Shown here: positions 5,880-13,852 of the stretch, piece by piece
Layout: every line of letters begins with the position of its first letter
Numbering within the stretch: the first letter of the stretch is position 1
Source: an uncultured Collinsella sp.
Lineage (GTDB): Bacteria; Actinomycetota; Coriobacteriia; Coriobacteriales; Coriobacteriaceae
NCBI GenBank assembly: GCA_900541475.1
Contig: UQJV01000038.1
Span: forward strand, 1 to 21,424
DNA: 21,424 bases
Direction of reading: 5' to 3'
Program-made: the position numbers and the translations under genes
The notes under the pieces: model-generated
Databases searched by the model: none
The model's input: only the letters and a program-made list of their open reading frames with translations
What the model was told of the DNA's origin: nothing

Positions 5880-7820
5880 TTAGTTTTCGGATCCACTTGT
5901 GGAGGCTTTGTCTCGCTCTTCATTCCAGGCAGCAAGAGCCTCATGGACCGATCTTGCGACATCGGCAGGAACGCCTCGAACTTCTGCAATCTCTTTCTCG
6001 CTCGCCGCGCGCAACCGTTTCATCGAGCCAAAATGGCGCATAATGGCACGTTTTCTGGTGGGTCCCACGCCTGGAACATCGTCGAGCACCGAGACCGTCA
6101 TTGCCTTATCGCGCAGCTCGCGATGGAATGTAATGGCAAAACGGTGCGATTCGTCTCGCACCTGTTTGATTAGGTAGAGCGAAGCGGACCCTGTCGGCAG
6201 CACGACAGGCGTCTCGTCCCAAGGCACGAAAACCTCCTCATCGGCCTTCGCCAAGCCGCAAACTGGTATATCGAGCCCAAGGGCCTCAAGTTGTTTAATG
6301 GCTGCCGTCAATTGCGGCTTGCCGCCGTCGACAACAAGCAAATCGGGGCGCGAGCCAAAGCGCTCATCGGCCATGCGCTCGGGAGCGTAGCGCCGACCAA
6401 GGACCTCGGACATCGACACGAAGTCGTTCGCCTCGTCCAGTTCGGCCTGGATTTTAAAGCGTCGGTACTGACTCTTGTCGGCACGGCCGTTGGTAAACAC
6501 CACCATCGACGCAACTGTGAAGGTGCCATGCAGCGTGGAAATATCGAAGCACTCGATACGCATCGGAGGCTCGGGCAGTGCCAGAGCACTCTCAAGCTCC
6601 AAAAGTGCCTGATTGGTGCGATCGTCGGCATAACCCGTGCGCATCATGTAGCGCATAAGGGCATGACGGGCATTTTTGGATGCCATATCGAGTAATCGAT
6701 GCTTTTCGCCGCGCTGAGGTCTATGGAGATGGCAGGAGCGCTCGCGCTTGGCCGCAAGCCACTCCCCCAGCGCCTCCGCGTCCTCAAGCTCAACAGAAAG
6801 GTTAATCTCAGCTGGAATATCAGCTGTCTCGTCGTAATAGCGCTTAAGAAAACCCGACTGGAGTTCCTCCTCATCGACATCGAGGCCCTTATCGAGAATA
6901 AACTCACAGGTTCGAACCGTTCGGCCCTCGCGCACGACAAAGACGCAGGCAGCCGAGATGGTCTCCTCGCGATAAAAGCCAATGACATCGATATCGACAC
7001 TGGACGGAAATACGACCTGTTGGCGATCATCCAGGCCCCTGATGACATCTAGACGACGCTTGACGCGCGCCGCACGCTCAAAATCGAGCGCCTCGGCAGC
7101 CTCTGCCATCTCGGTCGTGAGCTCGTCGACGACATCCTTGCGATGGCCAGACAAAAAGCGTTCGACGCGCTTAACGTTCTTGGCATAGTCGGCGGGAGAA
7201 ATCGCACCGACACACGCTCCCGGCCCTCGGCCGACATGATAGTCAAAGCAAGGCCGTCCGTTTTGCGCGCAAATCATATTGACGATATCTTCTTCGCCCT
7301 TGTGGGACTCGACAATACGGCGGCATCGACGCCACTCCGCACAAGCCGCCGAGCAGATCGGGATCACCTTGCGCAACGTATCAATGGTCTCACGCGCCGC
7401 GCGGCTGTCGGTATAGGGACCAAAATAACGCGTTCCCGGCTTATGGCGCTCACGCGTATATTTGATAGCTGGGAACAGATCGCTCTTGGTGATAGCGATA
7501 AAGGGATAGCTCTTGTCGTCCTTAAGGTCCACATTAAAGTACGGATGGTACTGGCCGATCAGGTTGCGCTCGAGTACAAGCGCCTCGTGCTCGGTCTCCA
7601 CCACGATATAGTCGAAACTCGCCACCAGCTGCATCATAAGTGGAATCTTCTGACGCTCATCTTGCAGCGTTACGTATTGGCGCATGCGGGCGCGCAGGTT
7701 TTTCGCCTTACCCACATAGATGACATCGCCCTTGGCATCTTTCCAAAGGTAACATCCGGGCTGCGTGGGAACGCGCGAAACCTGCTCGGCGAGTGTTGGA
7801 ATGTTGTCGTGACCGGCCAC
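5880..7820 (-). CDS. uvrC: UvrABC excinuclease subunit C
   Basis: UvrC makes both incisions around a DNA lesion once UvrB is loaded. Domains in order: GIY-YIG nuclease (about 16-95; IYVGKAKNLR, and E84 in LVLERNLI), a cysteine-containing region (150-205), UVR domain for UvrB contact (about 228-262), RNase H-like nuclease with the likely DDH triad D426 (ECFDIS), D498 (VVDGG) and H559 (DESHR), and a C-terminal helix-hairpin-helix pair (about 580-632; VPGVGPTRKRAI). The length of 646 is normal. The start is GTG at 7820, 6 bp after the murJ stop, with only a weak AGG nearby, so translation may depend on murJ. The cysteine region is odd: the third cluster cysteine of the family (GRC) is Gly199, and a longer segment with extra cysteines precedes it. 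Confidence 0.97.
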   Translation of the reverse strand: MAGHDNIPTLAEQVSRVPTQPGCYLWKDAKGDVIYVGKAKNLRARMRQYVTLQDERQKIPLMMQLVASFDYIVVETEHEALVLERNLIGQYHPYFNVDLKDDKSYPFIAITKSDLFPAIKYTRERHKPGTRYFGPYTDSRAARETIDTLRKVIPICSAACAEWRRCRRIVESHKGEEDIVNMICAQNGRPCFDYHVGRGPGACVGAISPADYAKNVKRVERFLSGHRKDVVDELTTEMAEAAEALDFERAARVKRRLDVIRGLDDRQQVVFPSSVDIDVIGFYREETISAACVFVVREGRTVRTCEFILDKGLDVDEEELQSGFLKRYYDETADIPAEINLSVELEDAEALGEWLAAKRERSCHLHRPQRGEKHRLLDMASKNARHALMRYMMRTGYADDRTNQALLELESALALPEPPMRIECFDISTLHGTFTVASMVVFTNGRADKSQYRRFKIQAELDEANDFVSMSEVLGRRYAPERMADERFGSRPDLLVVDGGKPQLTAAIKQLEALGLDIPVCGLAKADEEVFVPWDETPVVLPTGSASLYLIKQVRDESHRFAITFHRELRDKAMTVSVLDDVPGVGPTRKRAIMRHFGSMKRLRAASEKEIAEVRGVPADVARSVHEALAAWNEERDKASTSGSEN

Positions 7821-7826
7821 GTTTGC

Positions 7827-10076
7827 CTACTTGCGGCGAAGCAGCGAGGAGACCTCGGGCACCTTAAAGGCGATGGCCAAGCCAATGGTGACGGCGAGCG
7901 AGACGATGCCCGCAACGCAAACATAGCCCAAGGTAATCAGAATCGAGCCGCCGAGCGCGCCGAAAAAGTGCTCAAGCGCCCACATGACACCGGCACCCGC
8001 AGCCGCACCCAGGCCTCCAAGCATAAGGCCAAAGAAGCCGCCATGCAGAATAGATTTAACCTGAAGGCCATGCAGGCGACGGCGCAGCCACCACAGCGAG
8101 CAGCCAACCAAAATCACGTAGTCGACAACATACGAAAGTGCGATCGCAGGCATGCCGTAGCCAAGCACCACGCCAAACAACAGCACCGAACCGACCTGTC
8201 CGATGGTGGAGTAAAGACAATAACGACCGAAGGGCTTCATATCGAGCAAGGCCGAGAAGCTCTTCTGCATAAGCACAACCGCTCCGTAAAGTGGCAACGA
8301 AGGAGCCTGGTAAATAAGGAACTCCGACACCAACGCAACACCAGACTCATCGAACTTGCCAGTGCAGTAGATCATATTGAGCGGGCGGGCGAAGACGATC
8401 AAATACAGCGCAAATGGAATTAGGAAGAAGAGAATCTGAGCAACGCCGTTCGAGATGCCGCTGCGAACGCTATCGTAGTCTTGCTCCTGAGCATCATGCG
8501 AAAGCTCGGTATATAGCGCCGTCGAGAGCGAGACGGCGATTAGAGCATAAGGCAGGGTATACCACAAGCGCGCGTATGCAATGACAGAAGGTCCGGTCTC
8601 GGGCTGCACCACCAGCGCGGCGGCATTGATAATGGAGGTCTGGACAAACGTGCACACCGTGGCGAGCAGCGTCGGGATACCGAGCGCAATCGTCTGACGA
8701 AGCGCAGGATCCTTAAAGTCGATATGGATATGGGGATGCACGCCGTACTTGCCAAGCGCGGGAATCTGGCAGGCCATCTGGACAAAGACGCCGAGGGTCG
8801 TGCCAGCCGAGATCAAGATGATGCCTGCATGCTCGCCAAATTGCGCGGACACGGGTGCAAAACCAATAAAGCTGGCGATAACGATCGCGTTGTTCAAAAC
8901 GGGGGCGAACGTCGACCAAAAGTAATCGCGATGCGCGTTGAGAACGCCCGAGAACACCGAGCCCAGACCATAAAACAATATCTGGATGGCAAAGAAACGG
9001 AACATGAACGCAGCGGTATCCATGCTGCCGCCGTCACCCGAAAGGAACGATTGCGTCCAAATAAAGCCCGGAGCAAACAGGGTGCCCAGCACCGAAATGC
9101 CGCCCAGCAGCAAGAGCAGGATGCCAAGCAGGTTTCCAACATATTCATTTGAGGCTTCACGGCCCTGCTCACGACGGACGCCCATGTACACCGGCAAAAA
9201 GGCGGTAACCAACATGCCGCCCATCACAAGCTCGTAGAGCATGTTGGGCAGGTTGTTGGCGACCTGATAAGAAGATGAAAGCAGCGACATGCCGATAGCG
9301 GCAGCCATAGCCCAAGTGCGGATGAAACCGGTGACACGCGACAAAATGGTGAGTACGGTCATAAGGCCGGCAGACCGACCAACCGTGGAGTAGTCGGACG
9401 AGCCCATATCGTCTACGTGATCCTGAGATTCCATGTGAGACTCAGGCTGCGGCTTAATCTCATCCACAGAGGAAAGAGGCCTGTCCGCTGCAAAGGGGTC
9501 ATCGACTAAGATCGCATTGTCGCCAGACGCGGCATGATCCCCAAACACCGTATCGACTTCCCGTGTGGCAGTACCTCGACCAGAAAACGACAAGGGATCC
9601 CAATCGTCATCGCCGTCGACCGTCACACCTTCGACGGGATCGACAGAACCGAGCGGAGACCATTCGTCATCAGAAAGTAACGGTTCGCCATCATCTCGGG
9701 CGTCCTGTGTTGCAGGACGGACGGCAGCCGCGTCCTCATGCGGACTTTTCCCTTGTGCAGCCATCAAAAACACCGCAGTCTCATCGGGACGCGGGGCATG
9801 AGGCGTATCCAAAGCGCTGGACGTCCGATCCACGCCTGTACGAGCAGCGGCCAAAAATACTGCCGTCTCGTCGGGTCGAGTCGAGGAAAGAGGCGAATGA
9901 GAAGGCATCGAACCGGCACCGGCGGCACGCAAATACACCGCTGTCTCACCCGGGTCGGCGGCAGCCGACCAGGCTTTACGAATCTCATGCTCGGCCGAAG
10001 CCAGCTCAGGCGAAGACGCCGAGGGAGTCGGCCCCTTTGCAAAATGAGCCCCGCGCTTTGATTCTTCCTGCGGCAT
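7827..10076 (-). CDS. murJ: MurJ-type lipid II flippase with a long cytoplasmic N-terminal region
   Basis: MurJ moves lipid II across the membrane for peptidoglycan synthesis. The membrane domain (about residue 232 to the end) carries the family signature TILSRVTGFIR (R247 and R253 corresponding to E. coli R18 and R24), PNMLYELVMGG and many helices, consistent with a 14-helix MOP exporter. E. coli R52 is replaced here (Tyr281/Glu282). Before it lies a hydrophilic, acidic stretch of about 230 residues not found in E. coli MurJ. It has three copies of P[DG]ETAV[FY]LxAA (42-52, 68-78, 97-107) and two of DDxWxPL (136-142, 156-162). The start ATG 10076 has GAGAGGA upstream and is 3 bp after the ybaK stop. 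The repeats resemble the phosphorylatable ETTSVF segment of GarA/OdhI, so regulation by a Ser/Thr kinase is a reasonable guess. Confidence 0.95.
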   Translation of the reverse strand: MPQEESKRGAHFAKGPTPSASSPELASAEHEIRKAWSAAADPGETAVYLRAAGAGSMPSHSPLSSTRPDETAVFLAAARTGVDRTSSALDTPHAPRPDETAVFLMAAQGKSPHEDAAAVRPATQDARDDGEPLLSDDEWSPLGSVDPVEGVTVDGDDDWDPLSFSGRGTATREVDTVFGDHAASGDNAILVDDPFAADRPLSSVDEIKPQPESHMESQDHVDDMGSSDYSTVGRSAGLMTVLTILSRVTGFIRTWAMAAAIGMSLLSSSYQVANNLPNMLYELVMGGMLVTAFLPVYMGVRREQGREASNEYVGNLLGILLLLLGGISVLGTLFAPGFIWTQSFLSGDGGSMDTAAFMFRFFAIQILFYGLGSVFSGVLNAHRDYFWSTFAPVLNNAIVIASFIGFAPVSAQFGEHAGIILISAGTTLGVFVQMACQIPALGKYGVHPHIHIDFKDPALRQTIALGIPTLLATVCTFVQTSIINAAALVVQPETGPSVIAYARLWYTLPYALIAVSLSTALYTELSHDAQEQDYDSVRSGISNGVAQILFFLIPFALYLIVFARPLNMIYCTGKFDESGVALVSEFLIYQAPSLPLYGAVVLMQKSFSALLDMKPFGRYCLYSTIGQVGSVLLFGVVLGYGMPAIALSYVVDYVILVGCSLWWLRRRLHGLQVKSILHGGFFGLMLGGLGAAAGAGVMWALEHFFGALGGSILITLGYVCVAGIVSLAVTIGLAIAFKVPEVSSLLRRK
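9585..9953 (-). repeat. Coding repeats in the MurJ N-terminal region
   Basis: The triple motif P[DG]ETAV[FY]LxAA is encoded at 9921-9953, 9843-9875 and 9756-9788, spaced by 26 and 29 residues. It is followed by two DDxWxPL motifs at 9645-9671 and 9585-9611. The intervening residues differ freely in sequence, so the motifs rather than the spacers appear conserved. The role is unknown; see the finding on kinase/FHA docking. Confidence 0.85.
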
Positions 10077-10079
10077 CGC

Positions 10080-10580
10080 TCAGTCCTCTCTCGTAATCGG
10101 GGCGACCTTGGCCCCGCAAAATGCGATTAAGTCGTCGGGTGCAACCTCAAGCTGGTAGCCGCGCTTGCCTCCCGAGATAAAAATGGTATCCCAAAGGACA
10201 CATGTCTCATCAATCAGCGTCCGATAACGCTTTTTCATACCGACAGGACTACAGCCACCGCGCACATAGCCAGTCGCGGCAAGCAAATCCTTCACGTGCA
10301 TCATGGCGAGAGATTTCTCCCCTGCGGCGCGTGCGGCAGCTTTCAGGTCAAGTTCATCGGCAACGGGAATGCAGCACACAACGTGATCGTTTGACGGCGT
10401 GACACAGACCAGGGTTTTGAATCCCTGGCCGGGCTCCTCACCAAGCTGTTCGGAAATCGCAACGCCAAGGCCCACTGATTCATCTCCATCGTCTTCGTAC
10501 GTATGGAGAGCATAAGGGATGCCGGCGCTTTCCAGCTCACGCATGGCGTTGGTCTTTGGCGTCTTCACGGCCTTCGGCAT
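10080..10580 (-). CDS. ybaK: YbaK/EbsC-type Cys-tRNA(Pro) deacylase
   Basis: This 166-residue single-domain enzyme of the YbaK/ProX superfamily hydrolyses Cys-tRNA(Pro) mischarged by prolyl-tRNA synthetase. The sequence shows the TPKTNAMREL start typical of YbaK, the lysine of FKTLV (K55, equivalent to the catalytic Lys46 of the H. influenzae protein) and GGCSPVGMKK (108-117), the conserved substrate-binding loop. ATG 10580 is preceded by GGGAAAGGA at good spacing. It is the first gene of a tight cluster, 3 bp before murJ. A -10-like TATACT on the minus strand (10618-10623) lies about 40 bp upstream without a convincing -35. The family is secure; other YbaK relatives deacylate different tRNAs, so the exact substrate is by homology. 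Confidence 0.92.
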   Translation of the reverse strand: MPKAVKTPKTNAMRELESAGIPYALHTYEDDGDESVGLGVAISEQLGEEPGQGFKTLVCVTPSNDHVVCCIPVADELDLKAAARAAGEKSLAMMHVKDLLAATGYVRGGCSPVGMKKRYRTLIDETCVLWDTIFISGGKRGYQLEVAPDDLIAFCGAKVAPITRED

Positions 10581-10617
10581 GGCATATCCTTTCCCTCATA
10601 TACGAACGCAAGATTTA

Positions 10618-10623
10618 AGTATA
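10618..10623 (-). promoter_or_regulatory. Possible -10 element for ybaK-murJ-uvrC
   Basis: TATACT on the minus strand (five of six matches) lies downstream of the uvrA terminator hairpin and about 38 bp before the ybaK start. No recognisable -35 is present at 16-18 bp. The position fits a promoter for the three-gene cluster, but the sequence evidence is thin. Confidence 0.3.
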
Positions 10624-10659
10624 TGTCCATTTGCGTGGCATGCGCTATCTCGACAAAGA

Positions 10660-10694
10660 GAGCGCCACCGAATCGCAAGGAGTCGGCAGCGCTC
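10660..10694 (-). terminator. Intrinsic terminator of uvrA
   Basis: Read on the minus strand, GAGCGCTGCCGA and TCGGTGGCGCTC pair over 12 positions (two G-U wobbles) around an 11-nt loop, followed by TCTTTG. It lies 23 bp after the uvrA stop. The wobbles pair only in the minus-strand RNA, which supports this direction. Confidence 0.7.
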
Positions 10695-10716
10695 ATGTTT
10701 CAAAAACACCTATGTA

Positions 10717-13593
10717 TTAGGCATCGAGTTGCGCTTGACGCTCCCTGTCGCGTTTGAGCAACGGCGCCAAGAACTTGCCGGTATAGCTCTGCGGGCATGC
10801 CGCAACCTGCTCTGGCGTACCCGAGACCACGACAGTTCCGCCACCGTTGCCACCCTCGGGACCCATATCGATCAAGCGATCGGCGACCTTGATGACATCG
10901 AGGTTGTGCTCGATCACCAACACCGTATTGCCCGCATCGACTAGACGCTGAAGCACATCTAGCAATTGGCGAACGTCCTCAAAATGAAGACCGGTCGTAG
11001 GCTCGTCCAAAATATAGAACGTCTTACCCGTCTGACGACGATGTAGCTCCTTGGCGAGCTTCACGCGCTGCGCCTCGCCGCCCGAGAGCGTCGTGGCGGG
11101 CTGGCCCAAGCTCACATAACCTAGGCCGACGTCATACAGGGTTTGAAGCTTGCGCTTGATCTGCGGAATATTCCCAAAGAAAGCCAGCGCCTCGGCCACA
11201 CTCATGTCGAGCACGTCCGAGATGGTCTTGCCACGATAGGTAACCTCGAGCGTCTCGCGGTTATAGCGCTTGCCGCCGCAAACCTCGCAGGGCACATAAA
11301 TATCGGGAAGAAAGTGCATCTCAATCTTGATCTGGCCATCGCCCTTGCACGCCTCGCAGCGTCCGCCGCTCACATTAAAGGAGAAGCGTCCCGGCGAGTA
11401 GCCACGCGCCTTCGACTCCGGCGTGCTCGCAAACAGTGCACGCAGGTCGTCCCACAAACCAATATAGGTAGCGGGATTCGAGCGCGGTGTACGGCCGATA
11501 GGCGACTGGTCGATATCGATCACCTTATCGATGCACTCGATGCCGTCGATTCTTTTGTACGGGCCCACGGGACGCGTAGAGCGATGGATAGCGTTGGTGA
11601 GGGCAGGCGCGATCGTATCCGTGACCAAGGAACTCTTTCCCGATCCCGATACGCCGGTTACGACGGTAAGCGTGCCGAACTCAATCTTGGCGGTAACGTT
11701 TTTGAGGTTGTTGGCACATGCGCCCGTAATCTTAAGGCAGCCACGTCCGGGGTTACGGCGCTCATCGGGAACTCGAATCATTCGCTTGCCGGTCAGATAG
11801 GCACCCGTCATTGATTCGGGACATGCCATGATGTCAGCGGGCGTTCCCGCGGCGACTACGTGCCCGCCGTTGACGCCCGCGCCTGGCCCCATATCGATCA
11901 CATAGTCGGCAGCGCGAATCGTGTCCTCATCATGTTCAACGACGATAACGGTGTTGCCGATATCGCGCAGGCGCTCGAGCGTCTTGATCAGCCGCTCGTT
12001 GTCGCGCTGGTGAAGACCAATCGAGGGCTCGTCCAGAATATAAAGAACACCCATGAGGCCAGCACCGATCTGCGTAGCCAGGCGAATGCGCTGCGCCTCA
12101 CCACCGGAAAGCGTCGCCGAAGCACGATCGAGCGTCAGATAATCAAGGCCGACATCAACCAGAAAACGCAGGCGCTCCAAGATTTCCTTGACAATGCGAC
12201 CGCCGATGAATTGTTGACGCTCGGTGAGCTCAAGGCCCTCAAAAAACTCGAGCGACTCGCGGCACGACAGGCAGCAAACCTCATAAATGGACTTACCGCC
12301 CACGGTGACGGCGAGCATCTCGGGGCGCAGGCGAGCGCCATGGCAGCTCGAGCACGGCTCTTCGCGAATGTATTTCTCCAGGCGCGCCCTAGTGTTCTCG
12401 TTGGTCGTCTCGGTATAGCGCTCGTACAGGATATTGCGCACGCCCGAAAACTTGGTGTCCCACTGGCTGCGACGACCGTCGAGCTTTTGATAGTCCACCG
12501 AAATCTTCTTGTCGCCCATGCCATCCAAAAACGCACGGCGCACCCGAGGAGGTAGGTCTTCCCACGGTGTATCCGCGCTCACCTTAAAGTGCTTGCAGAC
12601 CGCGGCGAAAATCTGGGGGTAGTAGTTCGAATTGCCGAACAGGCTTCCAAAGACCCCGTCGGCAATCGACTTCGACGGGTCCTCGATCAGCGCCTCGGCA
12701 TCGACCGTTTTCTTAAAGCCCAGACCATCGCACTCGGGACACGCACCATAGGGCGCGTTGAACGAAAAGTCGCGGGGTTGTAGGTCGTCGATGGAGTGCC
12801 CGTGCTCCGGGCACGCCAGAGCCAACGAATACTCCAGAAGCTCGCCCTCGCTCCCCTCGGGAGCATCACGATCGGGCAGCATGTACACGTTTACATTGCC
12901 GTGAGCCAGCGCGGTCGCCTGCTCAACAGACTCGGCGATACGGCCCAGAGAGTTCTCACGGATCACGATGCGATCGACCACGACCTCGATATCGTGCTTG
13001 AACTTTTTGTCCAGATCGATAGGGTCGTCGAGCGAACGCACTTCGCCGTCAACTCGCACGCGGCTAAAGCCCTCGGCGCGAAGGTCCTCAAACAGTTTGG
13101 TGTACTCGCCTTTTCGCCCGCGCACCACCGGTGCCAGCACAAACGCGCGGCGGCCCTCCCCCGCCGCCAAGACCTTGTCGGCAACCTGGTCGGTCGTCTG
13201 GCGCTCAATGACGCGGCCGCATTCGGGACAGTGCGGGGTGCCCACACGGGCGAACAGCAGGCGCAGATAGTCATAAATCTCGGTTACGGTGCCAACCGTC
13301 GAGCGAGGGTTTTTAGACGTCGTCTTTTGGTCGATCGACACCGCCGGCGAAAGGCCGTCGATTGAATCCAAGTCGGGTTTGTCCATCTGGCCCAAGAACT
13401 GGCGCGCATAGCTCGAAAGGCTCTCGACGTATCGACGCTGGCCCTCGGCATAGATAGTGTCAAATGCCAGCGAACTCTTGCCCGAGCCCGAAAGACCGGT
13501 AATGACCACGAGCTCGTCGCGCGGGATGGAAACATCGATATTGCGCAGGTTGTGTTCGCGCGCACCACGGATAACAATAGAAGAATCAGACAT
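10717..13593 (-). CDS. uvrA: UvrABC excinuclease subunit A
   Basis: UvrA is the dimeric ATPase that finds DNA damage and loads UvrB. The 958-residue chain has the usual twin ABC architecture: Walker A GLSGSGKSS (33-41), a first zinc module beginning CPEHGH and ending CPECDGLGF, CSSCHG in the middle, LSGGEAQRIRLATQIG signature, second Walker A GVSGSGKSS, C-terminal zinc module CEACKG...CEVCGG, second signature LSGGEAQRVKLA and Walker B TFYILDEPTTGLH. In the first zinc module a His replaces the second Cys (CPEH), as in other Actinomycetota. ATG 13593 is preceded by AAGGAG at good spacing. It is a stand-alone unit, divergent from mrp across 259 bp, with a terminator hairpin behind it. Confidence 0.98.
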   Translation of the reverse strand: MSDSSIVIRGAREHNLRNIDVSIPRDELVVITGLSGSGKSSLAFDTIYAEGQRRYVESLSSYARQFLGQMDKPDLDSIDGLSPAVSIDQKTTSKNPRSTVGTVTEIYDYLRLLFARVGTPHCPECGRVIERQTTDQVADKVLAAGEGRRAFVLAPVVRGRKGEYTKLFEDLRAEGFSRVRVDGEVRSLDDPIDLDKKFKHDIEVVVDRIVIRENSLGRIAESVEQATALAHGNVNVYMLPDRDAPEGSEGELLEYSLALACPEHGHSIDDLQPRDFSFNAPYGACPECDGLGFKKTVDAEALIEDPSKSIADGVFGSLFGNSNYYPQIFAAVCKHFKVSADTPWEDLPPRVRRAFLDGMGDKKISVDYQKLDGRRSQWDTKFSGVRNILYERYTETTNENTRARLEKYIREEPCSSCHGARLRPEMLAVTVGGKSIYEVCCLSCRESLEFFEGLELTERQQFIGGRIVKEILERLRFLVDVGLDYLTLDRASATLSGGEAQRIRLATQIGAGLMGVLYILDEPSIGLHQRDNERLIKTLERLRDIGNTVIVVEHDEDTIRAADYVIDMGPGAGVNGGHVVAAGTPADIMACPESMTGAYLTGKRMIRVPDERRNPGRGCLKITGACANNLKNVTAKIEFGTLTVVTGVSGSGKSSLVTDTIAPALTNAIHRSTRPVGPYKRIDGIECIDKVIDIDQSPIGRTPRSNPATYIGLWDDLRALFASTPESKARGYSPGRFSFNVSGGRCEACKGDGQIKIEMHFLPDIYVPCEVCGGKRYNRETLEVTYRGKTISDVLDMSVAEALAFFGNIPQIKRKLQTLYDVGLGYVSLGQPATTLSGGEAQRVKLAKELHRRQTGKTFYILDEPTTGLHFEDVRQLLDVLQRLVDAGNTVLVIEHNLDVIKVADRLIDMGPEGGNGGGTVVVSGTPEQVAACPQSYTGKFLAPLLKRDRERQAQLDA

Positions 13594-13654
13594 GGAAGCT
13601 CCTTGCCTCCTATAACCTCAAATCACACTGTCGATGAGTTTAGCGCACTCAACG

Positions 13655-13668
13655 CGCACAGATGTTCG
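13655..13668 (-). promoter_or_regulatory. LexA-box-like sequence upstream of uvrA (tentative)
   Basis: On the minus strand CGAACATCTGTGCG matches 11 of 14 positions of the actinobacterial SOS box pattern CGAACRNRYGTTYC; the left half is perfect and the right half degenerate. It lies 62-75 bp before the uvrA start. No similar site is seen before uvrB. SOS control is plausible for uvrA but not shown. Confidence 0.2.
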
Positions 13669-13767
13669 TAATACAAGATTCGCAGACCTTTTGCGTTGTC
13701 TGACGCCGCAAGCCGCACGCTCGGTCCGTACTTTCGAATACTGTCGATCGCCTACCACGCATCATAA

Positions 13768-13797
13768 ATGACTCCCGCTCGCAAACGAGGGTACAAT
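13768..13797 (+). promoter_or_regulatory. Probable promoter of the mrp-flavoprotein operon
   Basis: TACAAT (13792-13797, five of six matches) follows ATGACT (13768-13773, four of six) at 18 bp. The leader to the mrp start is about 50 nt. It contains GGGGC-TCCG-GCCCC (13817-13830), a compact hairpin with a UNCG-type tetraloop, and then the strong AAAGGAG ribosome site. Confidence 0.5.
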
Positions 13798-13852
13798 GAC
13801 GCTCGTGTCACACCGCGGGGCTCCGGCCCCAACACATACAAAGGAGTCAAAC

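Noticed and set aside
7143..8423. A 426-codon plus-strand open frame across uvrC and murJ
   Set aside because: It crosses the boundary of two well-conserved genes on the other strand and shows no domain or upstream ribosome site.
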